38,087 nt of DNA from Flavobacteriales bacterium (GTDB taxonomy: Bacteria; Bacteroidota; Bacteroidia; Flavobacteriales; Flavobacteriaceae), in NCBI GenBank assembly GCA_027066995.1, contig JAMOMQ010000099.1, positions 1 to 38,087 on the forward strand, written 5' to 3'. Positions within the stretch are counted from its first letter, which is position 1. Every line of letters begins with the position of its first letter. Made by a program: the position numbers and the translations under genes. The notes under the pieces were generated by a model. It did no database searches and was not told the DNA's origin. It worked only from the letters and a program-made list of their open reading frames with translations. Shown piece after piece: positions 25,233-34,153 of this stretch.

Positions 25233-26354
25233 ATGAAATATTTTATCATAGCCGGAGAGGCTTCGGGCGATTTACATGCTTCAAATTTGATGAAAGCTAT
25301 TAAAAATAGAGACACTCAGGCCAAGTTTCAATTTTTAGGAGGCGATTTGATGCAACAAGTAGCACAACAACCACCTTTGGTGCATTATAACCAAATGGCG
25401 TTTATGGGCGTGATTGATGTGGTGAAAAATATCAGGAAAATATTTCATAATTTAAAGCTGACCAAAAAAGCATTGCTTGATTTTAACCCCGATGTGGTTG
25501 TATTGGTAGATTATCCGGGTTTTAACTTAAAAATAGCCAAATTTGCCAAACAAAAGGGTTTTAAAACCGTTTATTATATTTCGCCTAAATTGTGGGCGTG
25601 GAAAGAAGGGCGTGTTAAACAAATAAGAAAATATATCGATAAACTTTTGGTGATTTTACCTTTTGAAATTGATTTTTACAAGAAACATCAAATTCAAGCT
25701 ACTTATGTCGGTAATCCGGTGGTAGATGCCGTCACTAATCATCAAGGTTTGAGCCGTCATGTTTTTTTAGAGAAATTCGGTTTGGACAACCGGCCGGTTA
25801 TTGCCTTGCTACCCGGTAGCAGGCGGCAAGAACTAAAAATGATGTTGCCAACCATGCTGTCGGTTATTGAACACTTTCAGGAATATCAATTTGTTATATC
25901 AGGTGCACCGTCGTTTGATATTTCAGATTATAAAAGCTTTTTACACAATCGCAATATACCGGTTATTTTCGGACATACTTATGACTTGTTGCAACACAGC
26001 CATAGTGCCATAGTCACCTCGGGAACGGCCGCTTTGGAAACAGCTTTGTTTAATGTGCCTCAAGTTGTAGTTTACAAAACACATCAATGGCAATATGCTA
26101 TTGGTAAGCATTTGGTCAAAATAGACTATTTTTCATTGCCCAATTTGATTATGCAACGTCAAATTGTCCCCGAATTGTTACAAAATTCTTTTAATACGGG
26201 TATTTTGACTAAAATTTTAAAAGAGCTAAATCAAGGTGACCGTCGAAGCCGACAGTTACAAGATTATAAAGATTTGCAAACGTTATTGGGGCACGAGCCT
26301 ACATCGGACAAAGCGGCTGACAATATTATAATCCTAGCTCAAAATATGCATTAG
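25233..26354 (+). CDS. lpxB: Lipid-A-disaccharide synthase
   Basis: Condenses UDP-2,3-diacylglucosamine with lipid X at the inner membrane to form the lipid A disaccharide (GT19). The 373-residue protein starts with AGEASGDLHASNLM, then shows QFLGGDLMQQ, MGVIDVVKNI, VLVDYPGFNLKIA, YYISPKLWAWKEGRVKQI, LLPGSRRQELKMMLP and VTSGTAALETAL, all LpxB landmarks. Length is normal. Its stop codon overlaps the apbE stop tail-to-tail by 4 nt (TTAG at 26351-26354), so no terminator fits between the two genes. Confidence 0.96.
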   Translation: MKYFIIAGEASGDLHASNLMKAIKNRDTQAKFQFLGGDLMQQVAQQPPLVHYNQMAFMGVIDVVKNIRKIFHNLKLTKKALLDFNPDVVVLVDYPGFNLKIAKFAKQKGFKTVYYISPKLWAWKEGRVKQIRKYIDKLLVILPFEIDFYKKHQIQATYVGNPVVDAVTNHQGLSRHVFLEKFGLDNRPVIALLPGSRRQELKMMLPTMLSVIEHFQEYQFVISGAPSFDISDYKSFLHNRNIPVIFGHTYDLLQHSHSAIVTSGTAALETALFNVPQVVVYKTHQWQYAIGKHLVKIDYFSLPNLIMQRQIVPELLQNSFNTGILTKILKELNQGDRRSRQLQDYKDLQTLLGHEPTSDKAADNIIILAQNMH

Positions 26355-27367
26355 TTAAGTATATGGACTCCGTTTGTTTTAAAGGTTTTAATATGACCTT
26401 TGTCATCACTATAAACCAAGAATGCCTGTAATTCGGGATGTTTTTTTAAAAAAGTTTTGGCAGCTTCCAATCCCATCACCATAAAGGCCGTAGCATAACC
26501 GTCTGCCATGGTGCAATTGTCGGCAATAACCGATGCGCTTAACAAGTGTCGTTGCACCGGATAACCGGTTTTTGGATCGAGGGTATGCACATATTTTTTT
26601 CCGGTTTGCGGGTCTGTATAATATTTGCGGTAATTACCAGAAGTAGCAATCGCCTGATCGGACAAAGCTATTTTAGAAATAAATTTACTGCCATGTTGCC
26701 GGTCCGGATTATCAATTGCTACTAACCAAGGTTTATTTTTTTTAATATTTTTTCCTTTAGTCAATACTTCGCCGCCCATTTCCACCAAATAATTGTGATA
26801 CCCTTTATTTTCAAACATCTTACCTATGCGGTCAATGGCATAACCCTTGGCAATGGAATTATAGTCTATGTAGATTTGTGGCATCTTTTTCTTTAAAAAC
26901 CCGTGCTCATCAATACTTAAAAAATTATATCCGACAAATTTTTTCAGAGAATCTACTATACTTGAATCTTGGGCAATCTCTTTAATTTTTTGTTTTGGGC
27001 CAAATCCCCAAGCATTGACCAATATCCCAATAGTTGGGTCGTAGAGGCCGCCCGTTTGGCGGTAAATTATTTTAGCGGCTTTAAAAACGTCGGTAAATTG
27101 TTGGTCTAATTTTAAAACTTCTCCTTTATTAATTCGGGATATAAGAGAATTGGGTTGGTAGGTCGAGAGGGAATTGTTGATAGCTTGCACCACACTATCA
27201 ACATCTTTTTTAGTAACATTTTTTGATTTTTTTGACGGAAAAGCTTTGATGTGATAGGTTGTTCCCAAGGCATTACCTTCAAAGTAAACCACTTTCGGTT
27301 GTTCCTGCTGCCGGCACGACCAGATAAATAAAACTATAATACCGGTCAAAAAATATAGTTTTTTCAT
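26351..27367 (-). CDS. apbE: FAD:protein FMN transferase ApbE, lipoprotein
   Basis: Attaches FMN through a phosphoester bond to a threonine in target proteins, here predictably NqrB and NqrC. I prefer the ATG at 27367 (MKKLYFLTGIIVLFIWSC, 338 residues) to the track start 18 nt upstream, because the longer start would sit 1 nt from a stable hairpin. The N-terminus is a lipoprotein signal with a likely lipid-bearing C18. Family motifs are GGLYDPTIG, IDYNSIAKGYAIDRIG, VEMGGEVLTKGK, ATSGNYRKYY, HTLDPKTGYPV and MADGYATAFMVMG. It ends the nqr operon, 72 nt after nqrF. Confidence 0.94.
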   Translation of the reverse strand: MKKLYFLTGIIVLFIWSCRQQEQPKVVYFEGNALGTTYHIKAFPSKKSKNVTKKDVDSVVQAINNSLSTYQPNSLISRINKGEVLKLDQQFTDVFKAAKIIYRQTGGLYDPTIGILVNAWGFGPKQKIKEIAQDSSIVDSLKKFVGYNFLSIDEHGFLKKKMPQIYIDYNSIAKGYAIDRIGKMFENKGYHNYLVEMGGEVLTKGKNIKKNKPWLVAIDNPDRQHGSKFISKIALSDQAIATSGNYRKYYTDPQTGKKYVHTLDPKTGYPVQRHLLSASVIADNCTMADGYATAFMVMGLEAAKTFLKKHPELQAFLVYSDDKGHIKTFKTNGVHILN

Positions 27368-27386
27368 TGCTTTTTGTGTTATCATG

Positions 27387-27421
27387 TAATAAGAGACGCG
27401 ATTGATACGCGCCTCTTATTA
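27387..27421 (-). ncRNA. Intercistronic hairpin between nqrF and apbE
   Basis: On the minus strand a 14-bp stem (arms 27408-27421 and 27387-27400, with one G-U pair) encloses the 7-nt loop TATCAAT. On the plus strand the wobble is an A-C mismatch, so the RNA of the operon is the likely functional form. No T-run follows, so it is not a standard intrinsic terminator; an mRNA processing or stability element is plausible. It lies 18 nt after the nqrF stop. Confidence 0.6.
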
Positions 27422-27439
27422 AATATGTTATCGTTAAGA

Positions 27440-28747
27440 TTAGCCACCAAAGTCATCAAAACGGATATTTTCGGGCGGCACACCTAAATTTTCGAGCATG
27501 CCTACCACCGCTTTATTCATCATAGGCGGCCCACAGAAGTAATATTCAATATCTTCCGGGGTTTCGTGCTTGCTCAAATAATTATCATACAATGCTTGAT
27601 GCACAAAACCGGTAAAGCCGTCTCCCGGGCAGTCTAAACATTCTTTGACTTTCCAATCGTCTTCGGGGCGAGGTTCTGACAATACCAAGTAAAATTTGAA
27701 ATTCGGGAATTCTTTTTCCAATTTTCTAAAATGATCTACATAGAACAGTTCCCGTTTAGAACGGCCACCATACCAATAGGATACTTTTCGGTTGGTTTTT
27801 AAGGTTTTAAACAAGTGGAATAAATGCGAACGCATGGGGGCCATACCGGCACCACCGCCAATATAAACCATTTCGGCATCCGAATCTTCATTGATAAAGA
27901 ATTCGCCGTAGGGGCCGGATATTTTAACGATATCTCCGGGTTTTCTTGAGAAAATATAAGAAGAAGCTACACCGGGATTGACATCCATCCAAGTATTTTT
28001 TTCACGATCCCAAGGTGGTGTGGCAATACGCACATTGAGCATTATGCGACGACCTTCGGCCGGATAACTGGCCATAGAGTAGGCGCGCGTTACTTCTTCA
28101 TCGTTTTTCATTACAAGCGGCCACAGATTGAACTTATCCCAATCTTCTTTAAATTTATCAGGTTCGCCCGGGTGTTCTTCGGGGTGTGCTGTAATATCAA
28201 TATCTTTATAAGGGATAACAGCTGGCGGCACATCAATTTGAATATAACCACCGGCTTTGTAATTGATATCTTCGGGCACTTCTACCACAAATTCTTTGAT
28301 AAAGGAGGCAACGTTATAATTGGAGACAACTTTGGCATCCCATTTTTTTACACCGAATACTTCTTCGGGCACTTCTATTTCCATATCTTCTTTTACCTTG
28401 ACTTGACAGCCCAAACGCCAACCTTCTTCCTTTTCTTTAAGGGTAAAATTGGGTTCTTCGGTAGGAAGCATATTACCACCACCTTTAAGCACTTTAACTT
28501 TACATTGTAAGCAGGTACCGCCGCCGCCACAGGCAGAAGGCAAAAATATTTTTTCGTTGGACAAAGTGCTTAGCAATGAAGCCCCACTTTCAACTTCAAT
28601 TTCTTTTTCTCCGTTAATCAATATTTTGACTTTGCCACCGGGAAGCAATTTGGCTTTGGCCCATAGTAGCAATACCACTAATATTAATACGACTACAAGA
28701 AATACTAAAACACTTGCTATAATTACTTTTGTTGTATTTTGATCCAT
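27440..28747 (-). CDS. nqrF: Na+-NQR subunit F (NADH dehydrogenase, FAD and 2Fe-2S)
   Basis: The NADH-oxidising entry subunit of the sodium pump. The 435-residue protein has one N-terminal membrane helix (about 8-30), a ferredoxin-like domain with C73, C79, C82 and C114 for the 2Fe-2S cluster ([20 protein letters not shown]), an FAD-binding domain with [10 protein letters not shown], and an NADH domain with [15 protein letters not shown]. The chain ends IRFDDFGG, as in other NqrF proteins. Length is slightly above the roughly 407 of Vibrio NqrF, through small insertions in the FAD domain ([16 protein letters not shown]). It starts 18 nt after nqrE. Confidence 0.97.
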   Translation of the reverse strand: MDQNTTKVIIASVLVFLVVVLILVVLLLWAKAKLLPGGKVKILINGEKEIEVESGASLLSTLSNEKIFLPSACGGGGTCLQCKVKVLKGGGNMLPTEEPNFTLKEKEEGWRLGCQVKVKEDMEIEVPEEVFGVKKWDAKVVSNYNVASFIKEFVVEVPEDINYKAGGYIQIDVPPAVIPYKDIDITAHPEEHPGEPDKFKEDWDKFNLWPLVMKNDEEVTRAYSMASYPAEGRRIMLNVRIATPPWDREKNTWMDVNPGVASSYIFSRKPGDIVKISGPYGEFFINEDSDAEMVYIGGGAGMAPMRSHLFHLFKTLKTNRKVSYWYGGRSKRELFYVDHFRKLEKEFPNFKFYLVLSEPRPEDDWKVKECLDCPGDGFTGFVHQALYDNYLSKHETPEDIEYYFCGPPMMNKAVVGMLENLGVPPENIRFDDFGG

Positions 28748-28765
28748 CTTCTATAAATCTTTTTA

Positions 28766-29380
28766 TTAAATTTTGATTCCCATAAAGGCCATAAAGGCAA
28801 TAGCCATCAATCCGGTTATGATAAAGGTGATACCCAAGCCACGTAAAGGTGCCGGTACGTTAGAATACGAAATTTTTTCACGCACGGCAGCCAGTAAAAC
28901 AATGGCTATTAACCATCCGATGCCCGATCCCAAACCGTAAACAATTGCTTCCGACACTTCGGTAAATTCTTTTTGTTGCATAAATAATGACCCTCCCAAT
29001 ATGGCACAGTTTACGGCAATTAGCGGTAAAAATATACCCAATGAAGCATATAAAGCGGGGGCAAAACGTTCTACAAACATTTCAACCAATTGTACCATAG
29101 CGGCAATTACGGCAATAAACATGATAAAACTCAAAAAGCTCAAATCGATATTGGCAAACGAGGGGTCTAACCATTTTAAAGCTCCGGGTTGCAATAAATA
29201 TTTATCTATTAAAAAGTTGACAGGCACGGTGATAGCTAATACAAATACAACGGCTGCTCCTAAACCTACGGCTGTTTTAACCTTTTTGGAAACGGCCAAG
29301 TAAGAACACATTCCCAAGAAAAAGGCAAACACCATATTTTCTATAAATATACTACGTATAAATAAATTCCATAATTCCAT
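28766..29380 (-). CDS. nqrE: Na+-NQR subunit E
   Basis: Integral membrane subunit with six helices in 204 residues, the normal size. NqrD and NqrE are inverted-topology homologues that together hold an iron centre in the membrane; the NqrE start [20 protein letters not shown] and the later [14 protein letters not shown] contain the conserved half-helix and cysteine (C of VNCAILGG; another in GMCSYLA). It lies 12 nt after nqrD and 18 nt before nqrF in the operon. Confidence 0.96.
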   Translation of the reverse strand: MELWNLFIRSIFIENMVFAFFLGMCSYLAVSKKVKTAVGLGAAVVFVLAITVPVNFLIDKYLLQPGALKWLDPSFANIDLSFLSFIMFIAVIAAMVQLVEMFVERFAPALYASLGIFLPLIAVNCAILGGSLFMQQKEFTEVSEAIVYGLGSGIGWLIAIVLLAAVREKISYSNVPAPLRGLGITFIITGLMAIAFMAFMGIKI

Positions 29381-29392
29381 AATACTTCCTTT

Positions 29393-30022
29393 TTATTCTT
29401 TTTCTGTTAATTGCGGATACAAGCTGCGTTGCACCCAAATGACAATACCTACGGTAATTAGTGCCATAGCCGGTAGCAGCATCATGGCATTATTGACATA
29501 TCCCGCATCATAAAAAGATTGCGGAATCACTTGCTTATCAAACAAAGTGCCCGAACCGAGTAATTCTCTAAAAAAGGCTACTATAATCAATATCAATCCG
29601 TAACCGGCACCGTTGCCAATACCGTCTAAAAACGAATCAAAGGGTTTGTTAGCCAATGCAAACGCTTCGAGACGTCCCATTACAATACAATTGGTGATTA
29701 TCAATCCGACAAAAACCGATAATTGTTTGGAAACATCATAAGCATAAGCTTTTAAAAGTTGATCTACCAAAATTACCAATGTAGCCACTACTAATAACTG
29801 CACAATAATACGAATCCGGTTAGGAATATAATTACGCATCAGTGAGACAATCACATTACTAAATGCTATAACGACCATAACTGACAAAGCCATAACTATG
29901 GCCGGCATCAGTTTGACGGTGATTGCCAAGGCCGAACAAATACCCAATACCTGAACCGTTATCGGGTTGTTTTCATTTAAAGGATCTTTAATCAGATCTT
30001 GCCATTTATGTTTTTTTGCCAT
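29393..30022 (-). CDS. nqrD: Na+-NQR subunit D
   Basis: Six-helix membrane subunit of 209 residues. The start DPLNENNPITVQVLGICSALA and the block LIITNCIVMGRLEAFALANKP are standard NqrD, with the two cysteines (C29 and the one in TNCIVMG) that pair with those in NqrE at the membrane iron site. It is 6 nt after nqrC, consistent with translational coupling. Confidence 0.96.
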   Translation of the reverse strand: MAKKHKWQDLIKDPLNENNPITVQVLGICSALAITVKLMPAIVMALSVMVVIAFSNVIVSLMRNYIPNRIRIIVQLLVVATLVILVDQLLKAYAYDVSKQLSVFVGLIITNCIVMGRLEAFALANKPFDSFLDGIGNGAGYGLILIIVAFFRELLGSGTLFDKQVIPQSFYDAGYVNNAMMLLPAMALITVGIVIWVQRSLYPQLTEKE

Positions 30023-30028
30023 AATATT

Positions 30029-30793
30029 TTAATTTTGTTGTTGTCTTACTTTATTAAAGAAGGGTAAATAATGCTTCAAACGTTCTTGCAACATATTGGT
30101 AACACCGTTACTGGTCAAGGTAGAACCTGATATAGCATCGACTTCGTGGTCTTCTTTATCTTTATTTTCGGGGTCTTTATTGGTTTTACTCAAAGTAATA
30201 CCTTTAAAAGTGCCGTTTTTGTCAAATATTTTTTCGCCTTTAAATTGGTTTTCAAACCATTTTTTTGTGATTTCCGCTCCTAAACCGGGCGTTTCACCTT
30301 TATGGCCGAATTTGACACCTTTTACGGTATTCAAATCTTCATTTAAGGCAATATAACCCCAAATGTCGTCCCACAAACCTTTACCGTAAAGCGGAATTAC
30401 ATAATACTTGTGGCCGTCCACCTCGGCAATGTAAATCGGAAATCGTTGTTCCTCTACAGGTTTTTTTATTTCCGCTTTCATATTGATGTCAAAGGCATTT
30501 ACCGACTTATCTATGGTTCCGTCAGCTTTTAAAGCATATTGTTTGATAAAATATTTATTAAAATACTTTTCTATCAATTGGTAGTTAAGTTTTAAACCTT
30601 CGGCGGCCGCTTTGGTGGTAAGGTTTTCTTTATCTAAACCGATCGTATACATAATATCGGTCATTTTTTCTTGTCTTTTGTTTCTTTCTTGAGCCGGTTT
30701 TAAAACCATCACTGCCACTGCCAGTAAAATCGCAGACACTGTAACGACAACGGCTGCAAACAAAATTGTATATAAATTACTATTTCTATCCAT
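30029..30793 (-). CDS. nqrC: Na+-NQR subunit C (covalent FMN)
   Basis: A 254-residue subunit with one N-terminal membrane helix (about 8-32) and a periplasmic FMN-binding domain. The flavinylation motif SGSTLTSNGV has its acceptor threonine at residue 225, where ApbE attaches FMN. GHKGETPGLGAEI (about 164-176) is the second family landmark. Compared with the usual SGAT, the third position here is serine. It is 11 nt after nqrB and 6 nt before nqrD. Confidence 0.96.
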   Translation of the reverse strand: MDRNSNLYTILFAAVVVTVSAILLAVAVMVLKPAQERNKRQEKMTDIMYTIGLDKENLTTKAAAEGLKLNYQLIEKYFNKYFIKQYALKADGTIDKSVNAFDINMKAEIKKPVEEQRFPIYIAEVDGHKYYVIPLYGKGLWDDIWGYIALNEDLNTVKGVKFGHKGETPGLGAEITKKWFENQFKGEKIFDKNGTFKGITLSKTNKDPENKDKEDHEVDAISGSTLTSNGVTNMLQERLKHYLPFFNKVRQQQN

Positions 30794-30804
30794 AATTATA
30801 AATA

Positions 30805-31953
30805 TTAAGCCGTTTGTTTTTCAAATCTTTTCATTCGTTTTTTGATATTTGCCTGAACGATGTAATAATCTATCGTTGGTGCTACTACATTTAATAAGAG
30901 AATAGCCAACATAACACCTTCGGGGTAAGCCGGATTAAAAACTCTGATTAATATGGCAAACATACCAATTAAGAAGCCATAAATCCATTTGCCCTTACGG
31001 GTTTGTGCCGCAGTAACCGGATCCGTGGCCATAAAAACCACACCAAAAGCCAAACCACCGACTAATAGATGTTGCCACCAAGGCAGTTGCATCAATGTAT
31101 TGGCACCCCACAAATTAAAGATAAATGCCATCACAGCGGCTCCTAAAAAACCTGAAACCATAATACGCCAACTGGCGACTTTGGTTGCCAATAACAGTAA
31201 AGCGCCTATAAGAATCATAATAACCGATGTCTCACCGATACTTCCGGGAATAGTGCCTATGAACATATCTTTCCATGTATAAGCAATATGATGTCCTTGT
31301 CCCAAAGCGCCTAATATGGTTTCGCCGGAATAGGCATCGGCATTTTCGGGTTTGGGTATCCATACTTCGTTACCGGACATAAAAGTCGGATAGGCAAAAA
31401 AGGCAAAAGCACGTGCCGTAAGAGCCGGATTGACAATGTTCATACCCGTGCCGCCGAAAACTTCTTTACCGATAATAACGGCAAAGGCAACGGATACAGC
31501 CAATATCCAAAGTGGAATGGTTACCGGCATAATCAAGGGAATTAGTAATCCGGACACCAAATAACCTTCATTGACTTCATGGCCGCGTAACACGGCAAAA
31601 TAGAACTCGATACCCAAACCGACTACGTATGATACGATAATCATGGGTAATACTTTCCAAAATCCATACATAAAGGCTTCCATATTGGTAAAGTCAAGAC
31701 CGGCATGGGTAAAATATTGATAGCCGACATTCCACATGCCGAAAATAGTGGCGGGAATCAAAGCCAATACAACCGTAAACATTACCCGTTTCAAATCGAC
31801 GGCATCACGAATGTGAGCACCTTTTTTGGTGGTTTCGTCGGGTGTAAACATAAAAGTATACATGGCCATGTAAGCCGGACGATACTTTTCGTATTTTCCA
31901 CCTTCTAAAAAAAGATGTTCGTATTTATTAAAAAATTTTTCTAATACTTTCAT
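30805..31953 (-). CDS. nqrB: Na+-NQR subunit B (covalent FMN, quinone side)
   Basis: Large membrane subunit of 382 residues with about ten helices; it carries a covalent FMN and takes part in sodium and quinone handling. The likely flavinylation site is T212 in DAYSGETILGAL; family members usually read SGAT, so the third residue is glutamate here. RDAVDLKRVMFTVVLALIP, GKEVFGGTGMNIVNPALTAR and FMATDPVTAAQTRKGKWIYG are conserved blocks. It is a little shorter than Vibrio NqrB (about 415). It lies 38 nt after nqrA. Confidence 0.95.
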   Translation of the reverse strand: MKVLEKFFNKYEHLFLEGGKYEKYRPAYMAMYTFMFTPDETTKKGAHIRDAVDLKRVMFTVVLALIPATIFGMWNVGYQYFTHAGLDFTNMEAFMYGFWKVLPMIIVSYVVGLGIEFYFAVLRGHEVNEGYLVSGLLIPLIMPVTIPLWILAVSVAFAVIIGKEVFGGTGMNIVNPALTARAFAFFAYPTFMSGNEVWIPKPENADAYSGETILGALGQGHHIAYTWKDMFIGTIPGSIGETSVIMILIGALLLLATKVASWRIMVSGFLGAAVMAFIFNLWGANTLMQLPWWQHLLVGGLAFGVVFMATDPVTAAQTRKGKWIYGFLIGMFAILIRVFNPAYPEGVMLAILLLNVVAPTIDYYIVQANIKKRMKRFEKQTA

Positions 31954-31991
31954 TTATAATTATTTAATCGTTTATTTCATTTAACAATCAA

Positions 31992-33329
31992 TTAGCCTAT
32001 TTCAACTTGCATGATATCCAAACCTTTGCGGATCAAATCTTGTGCTTCTATTTTAGAAGAATTGATATAATCTATTAAAGCAAAGTCTTCGGGAGCGACT
32101 TCCAAAATACCTAGTTGTTCCATTTTTTCAACATCGCCTAAAAGTGCTGCTTTAAGCAGATGTACCGGATAAATATCCAATGGCATGACCGCTTCAAATT
32201 CTTCATTCATAACAAAAGCTCTCTCTTCACCATAAAGGCTGGCATCCAAGTCCAACTGTTTTTTTGTAGGGCCAAAGTTGTAAAAACTCTTACGGTTTTC
32301 GCCTAAAAACGGCATCCAGCCCATAAAACGCGGCCGTTTACCTAAGGGAATCACACTAATTTGGTTGTCGTAAAAATTTAAAAACTTGTCTTTGCTGATG
32401 TTAGAACCGGTAAGCACATTGCCGCTGATGATACGTACATCGTCATCTTTTAACTTGTCTTTTAAAAACTCTGACAAGTCGGCACCGGCTTTGATAGTGT
32501 AATACATAGGTTCTTTGACTTTAGATCCGGATAATGCAACATTGCGGACAGGATTATATTGTCCCGTTTCAAAAAACTCTCCTATTAATGCAACATCGGC
32601 AGGATTAATAGTCCAAACGCGATCGCCTTTTGAGATAGGTTCAAATTTTTCGATACTGATACTAACATTGCCAACCGGATGGGGGCCAAAAGCTTTAACG
32701 ATTTCAACGTCTTTTAATTTGTCAAAGTCAGATACCGAGTTGCCGTTAACAATTAGATAAACCTTGCCGTCTGTCAGTTTTGTAATAGCTTTTATACCAG
32801 TTTCAAAGGCTTTCATCTTATTTTTTAACGCAAATGTATAATCGACACCCATTGGCGCCGTATCATAGGTTGAAATAAAAATAGCCTTGGGTTGGTCGTC
32901 GGGATGTGCTATCAAATCATACGGACGTTGTTTGATCGTGGCAAATAGACCACTTTCTAATAACAGATCTAAAATTTGTTCTTTGTTTAAATGTTCAGGC
33001 TTATCTACCTTAAATGTTTTGAAGGTGTCGGTAGCATCCGGGCTGATTAATATTTTTAATATTTTACGTCTTTCACCGCGCACTATATCTTCAATGGTGC
33101 CGCTAACCGGAGAGGTGAATTTGATTCTGTCTAAATATTTATGATAGAACAATGGATCACCTGCATTGACATGGTCACCTATTTTGACCGATAAACGCGG
33201 ATTGATGCCGTAAAATTCAGTCGGCTTGACGACATACATTTTTGAACGGGGAGCTTCGGCCAATTTATGAGCTGCTTTGCCTTTCAAATTGATGTCCAAA
33301 CCTTTTGATATTTTAACTTGTTTATGCAT
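31992..33329 (-). CDS. nqrA: Na+-NQR subunit A
   Basis: The cytoplasmic, cofactor-free subunit, involved in quinone interaction in Vibrio. The 445-residue length and the N-terminal KISKGLDINLKGKAAHKLAE fit the family, as do KIGDHVNAGDPLFYHK, FTSPVSGTIEDIVRGERRKI, GPHPVGNVSISIEKFEPI and the C-terminal DIYPVHLLKAALLGDVEKME and CPED-like block (here EVAPEDFALIDYIN). It is the first gene of nqrABCDEF-apbE and has its own promoter, divergent from the CBS/ACT-type gene. Confidence 0.96.
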   Translation of the reverse strand: MHKQVKISKGLDINLKGKAAHKLAEAPRSKMYVVKPTEFYGINPRLSVKIGDHVNAGDPLFYHKYLDRIKFTSPVSGTIEDIVRGERRKILKILISPDATDTFKTFKVDKPEHLNKEQILDLLLESGLFATIKQRPYDLIAHPDDQPKAIFISTYDTAPMGVDYTFALKNKMKAFETGIKAITKLTDGKVYLIVNGNSVSDFDKLKDVEIVKAFGPHPVGNVSISIEKFEPISKGDRVWTINPADVALIGEFFETGQYNPVRNVALSGSKVKEPMYYTIKAGADLSEFLKDKLKDDDVRIISGNVLTGSNISKDKFLNFYDNQISVIPLGKRPRFMGWMPFLGENRKSFYNFGPTKKQLDLDASLYGEERAFVMNEEFEAVMPLDIYPVHLLKAALLGDVEKMEQLGILEVAPEDFALIDYINSSKIEAQDLIRKGLDIMQVEIG

Positions 33330-33367
33330 AGTAAGTATTTATTTTCCTTTTTATTTGAAAAGTCAAG

Positions 33368-33395
33368 CAAATTTATGAAAAACTCTTGTATCAAA
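33368..33395 (-). promoter_or_regulatory. nqr operon promoter
   Basis: On the minus strand TTTG (33392-33395) and TAAATTTG (33368-33375) are 16 nt apart. The -7 box is an exact consensus match and predicts a leader of about 32 nt before nqrA. Confidence 0.5.
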
Positions 33396-33420
33396 ACTGA
33401 TATTTATCTTTTTATTTATT

Positions 33421-33428
33421 TATTTTTG
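33421..33428 (+). promoter_or_regulatory. -7 box for the CBS/ACT gene (TATTTTTG)
   Basis: TATTTTTG matches the -7 consensus 42 nt before the ATG at 33471. No -33 partner is clear. It is divergent from the nqr promoter, about 45 bp away. Confidence 0.35.
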
Positions 33429-33470
33429 CTTATTGAAAATACCTGATAAATACATAAAAATTTTGGAAAA

Positions 33471-34130
33471 ATGCTACATATTCCCATCTATAAGTTTGAC
33501 CCTGTTACATATAATGAAACTATTGTTACAATGGTAAATTTATGTAATCAGTATGGATTAAGTCATTTGCCGGTCGTTGAAAAGGGTATTTATCGTGGTA
33601 TGGTACGTTATGACGATTTGGTGGCTATTGAGAATAAGCAAGATATTTTGCAACAACACAGTCATCTATTAGAAAAAATATATTTATCTGACAAAATGAA
33701 TTGGACCGAGACTTTGGCTTTAATGATGCGTAATGAAGCCAATATCATTGGTGTTTTGGATTTGTCGGGTAGTTACATTGGTATTCGTTTGTTAGATGAT
33801 ATTCTAAATTTGATTTCAGAAAAAGATTTTATCAATCAAAATGGTTATGTGTTGGTAATTAAAAAACGCACTACTGATTTTAGCATTAGTCAAGTGGCAC
33901 AAATTATAGAATCCGACGGAGGAAAGGTTTTAGGTATTTTGGTTAATGAAACCGGTCAAGATACTGAGGTGGAGGTCAAAATACAAACCGAGGATATCAA
34001 TGAAATCATCCAAACATTTAGACGTTATGATTATCAGATTATTAGTCAAATGGAAGAGGATAGGCACTTACAAGAGCTCAAAGAGCATTCTGACTTTTTA
34101 AGACGTTATCTGGAAATGGGAGAGCAATAA
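33471..34130 (+). CDS. AcuB-like protein: two CBS domains and an ACT-like domain
   Basis: A 219-residue soluble protein. Two CBS motifs (about 5-60, with SHLPVVEKGIYRGMVRYDDL, and about 70-125, with ANIIGVLDLSGSYIGIRLLDDI) form one adenine-nucleotide-binding module. The last 90 residues (YVLVIKKRTTDFSISQVAQI, then KVLGILVNE, then EDINEIIQTFRRYDY) look like an ACT domain, giving the CBS-CBS-ACT layout of AcuB. The ligand is unknown. In Bacteroidota such genes often precede nadK; here the downstream gene is on the other strand. No membrane segment. Confidence 0.75.
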   Translation: MLHIPIYKFDPVTYNETIVTMVNLCNQYGLSHLPVVEKGIYRGMVRYDDLVAIENKQDILQQHSHLLEKIYLSDKMNWTETLALMMRNEANIIGVLDLSGSYIGIRLLDDILNLISEKDFINQNGYVLVIKKRTTDFSISQVAQIIESDGGKVLGILVNETGQDTEVEVKIQTEDINEIIQTFRRYDYQIISQMEEDRHLQELKEHSDFLRRYLEMGEQ

Positions 34131-34153
34131 CAGGCTTTTTTACATTTTTTCTA

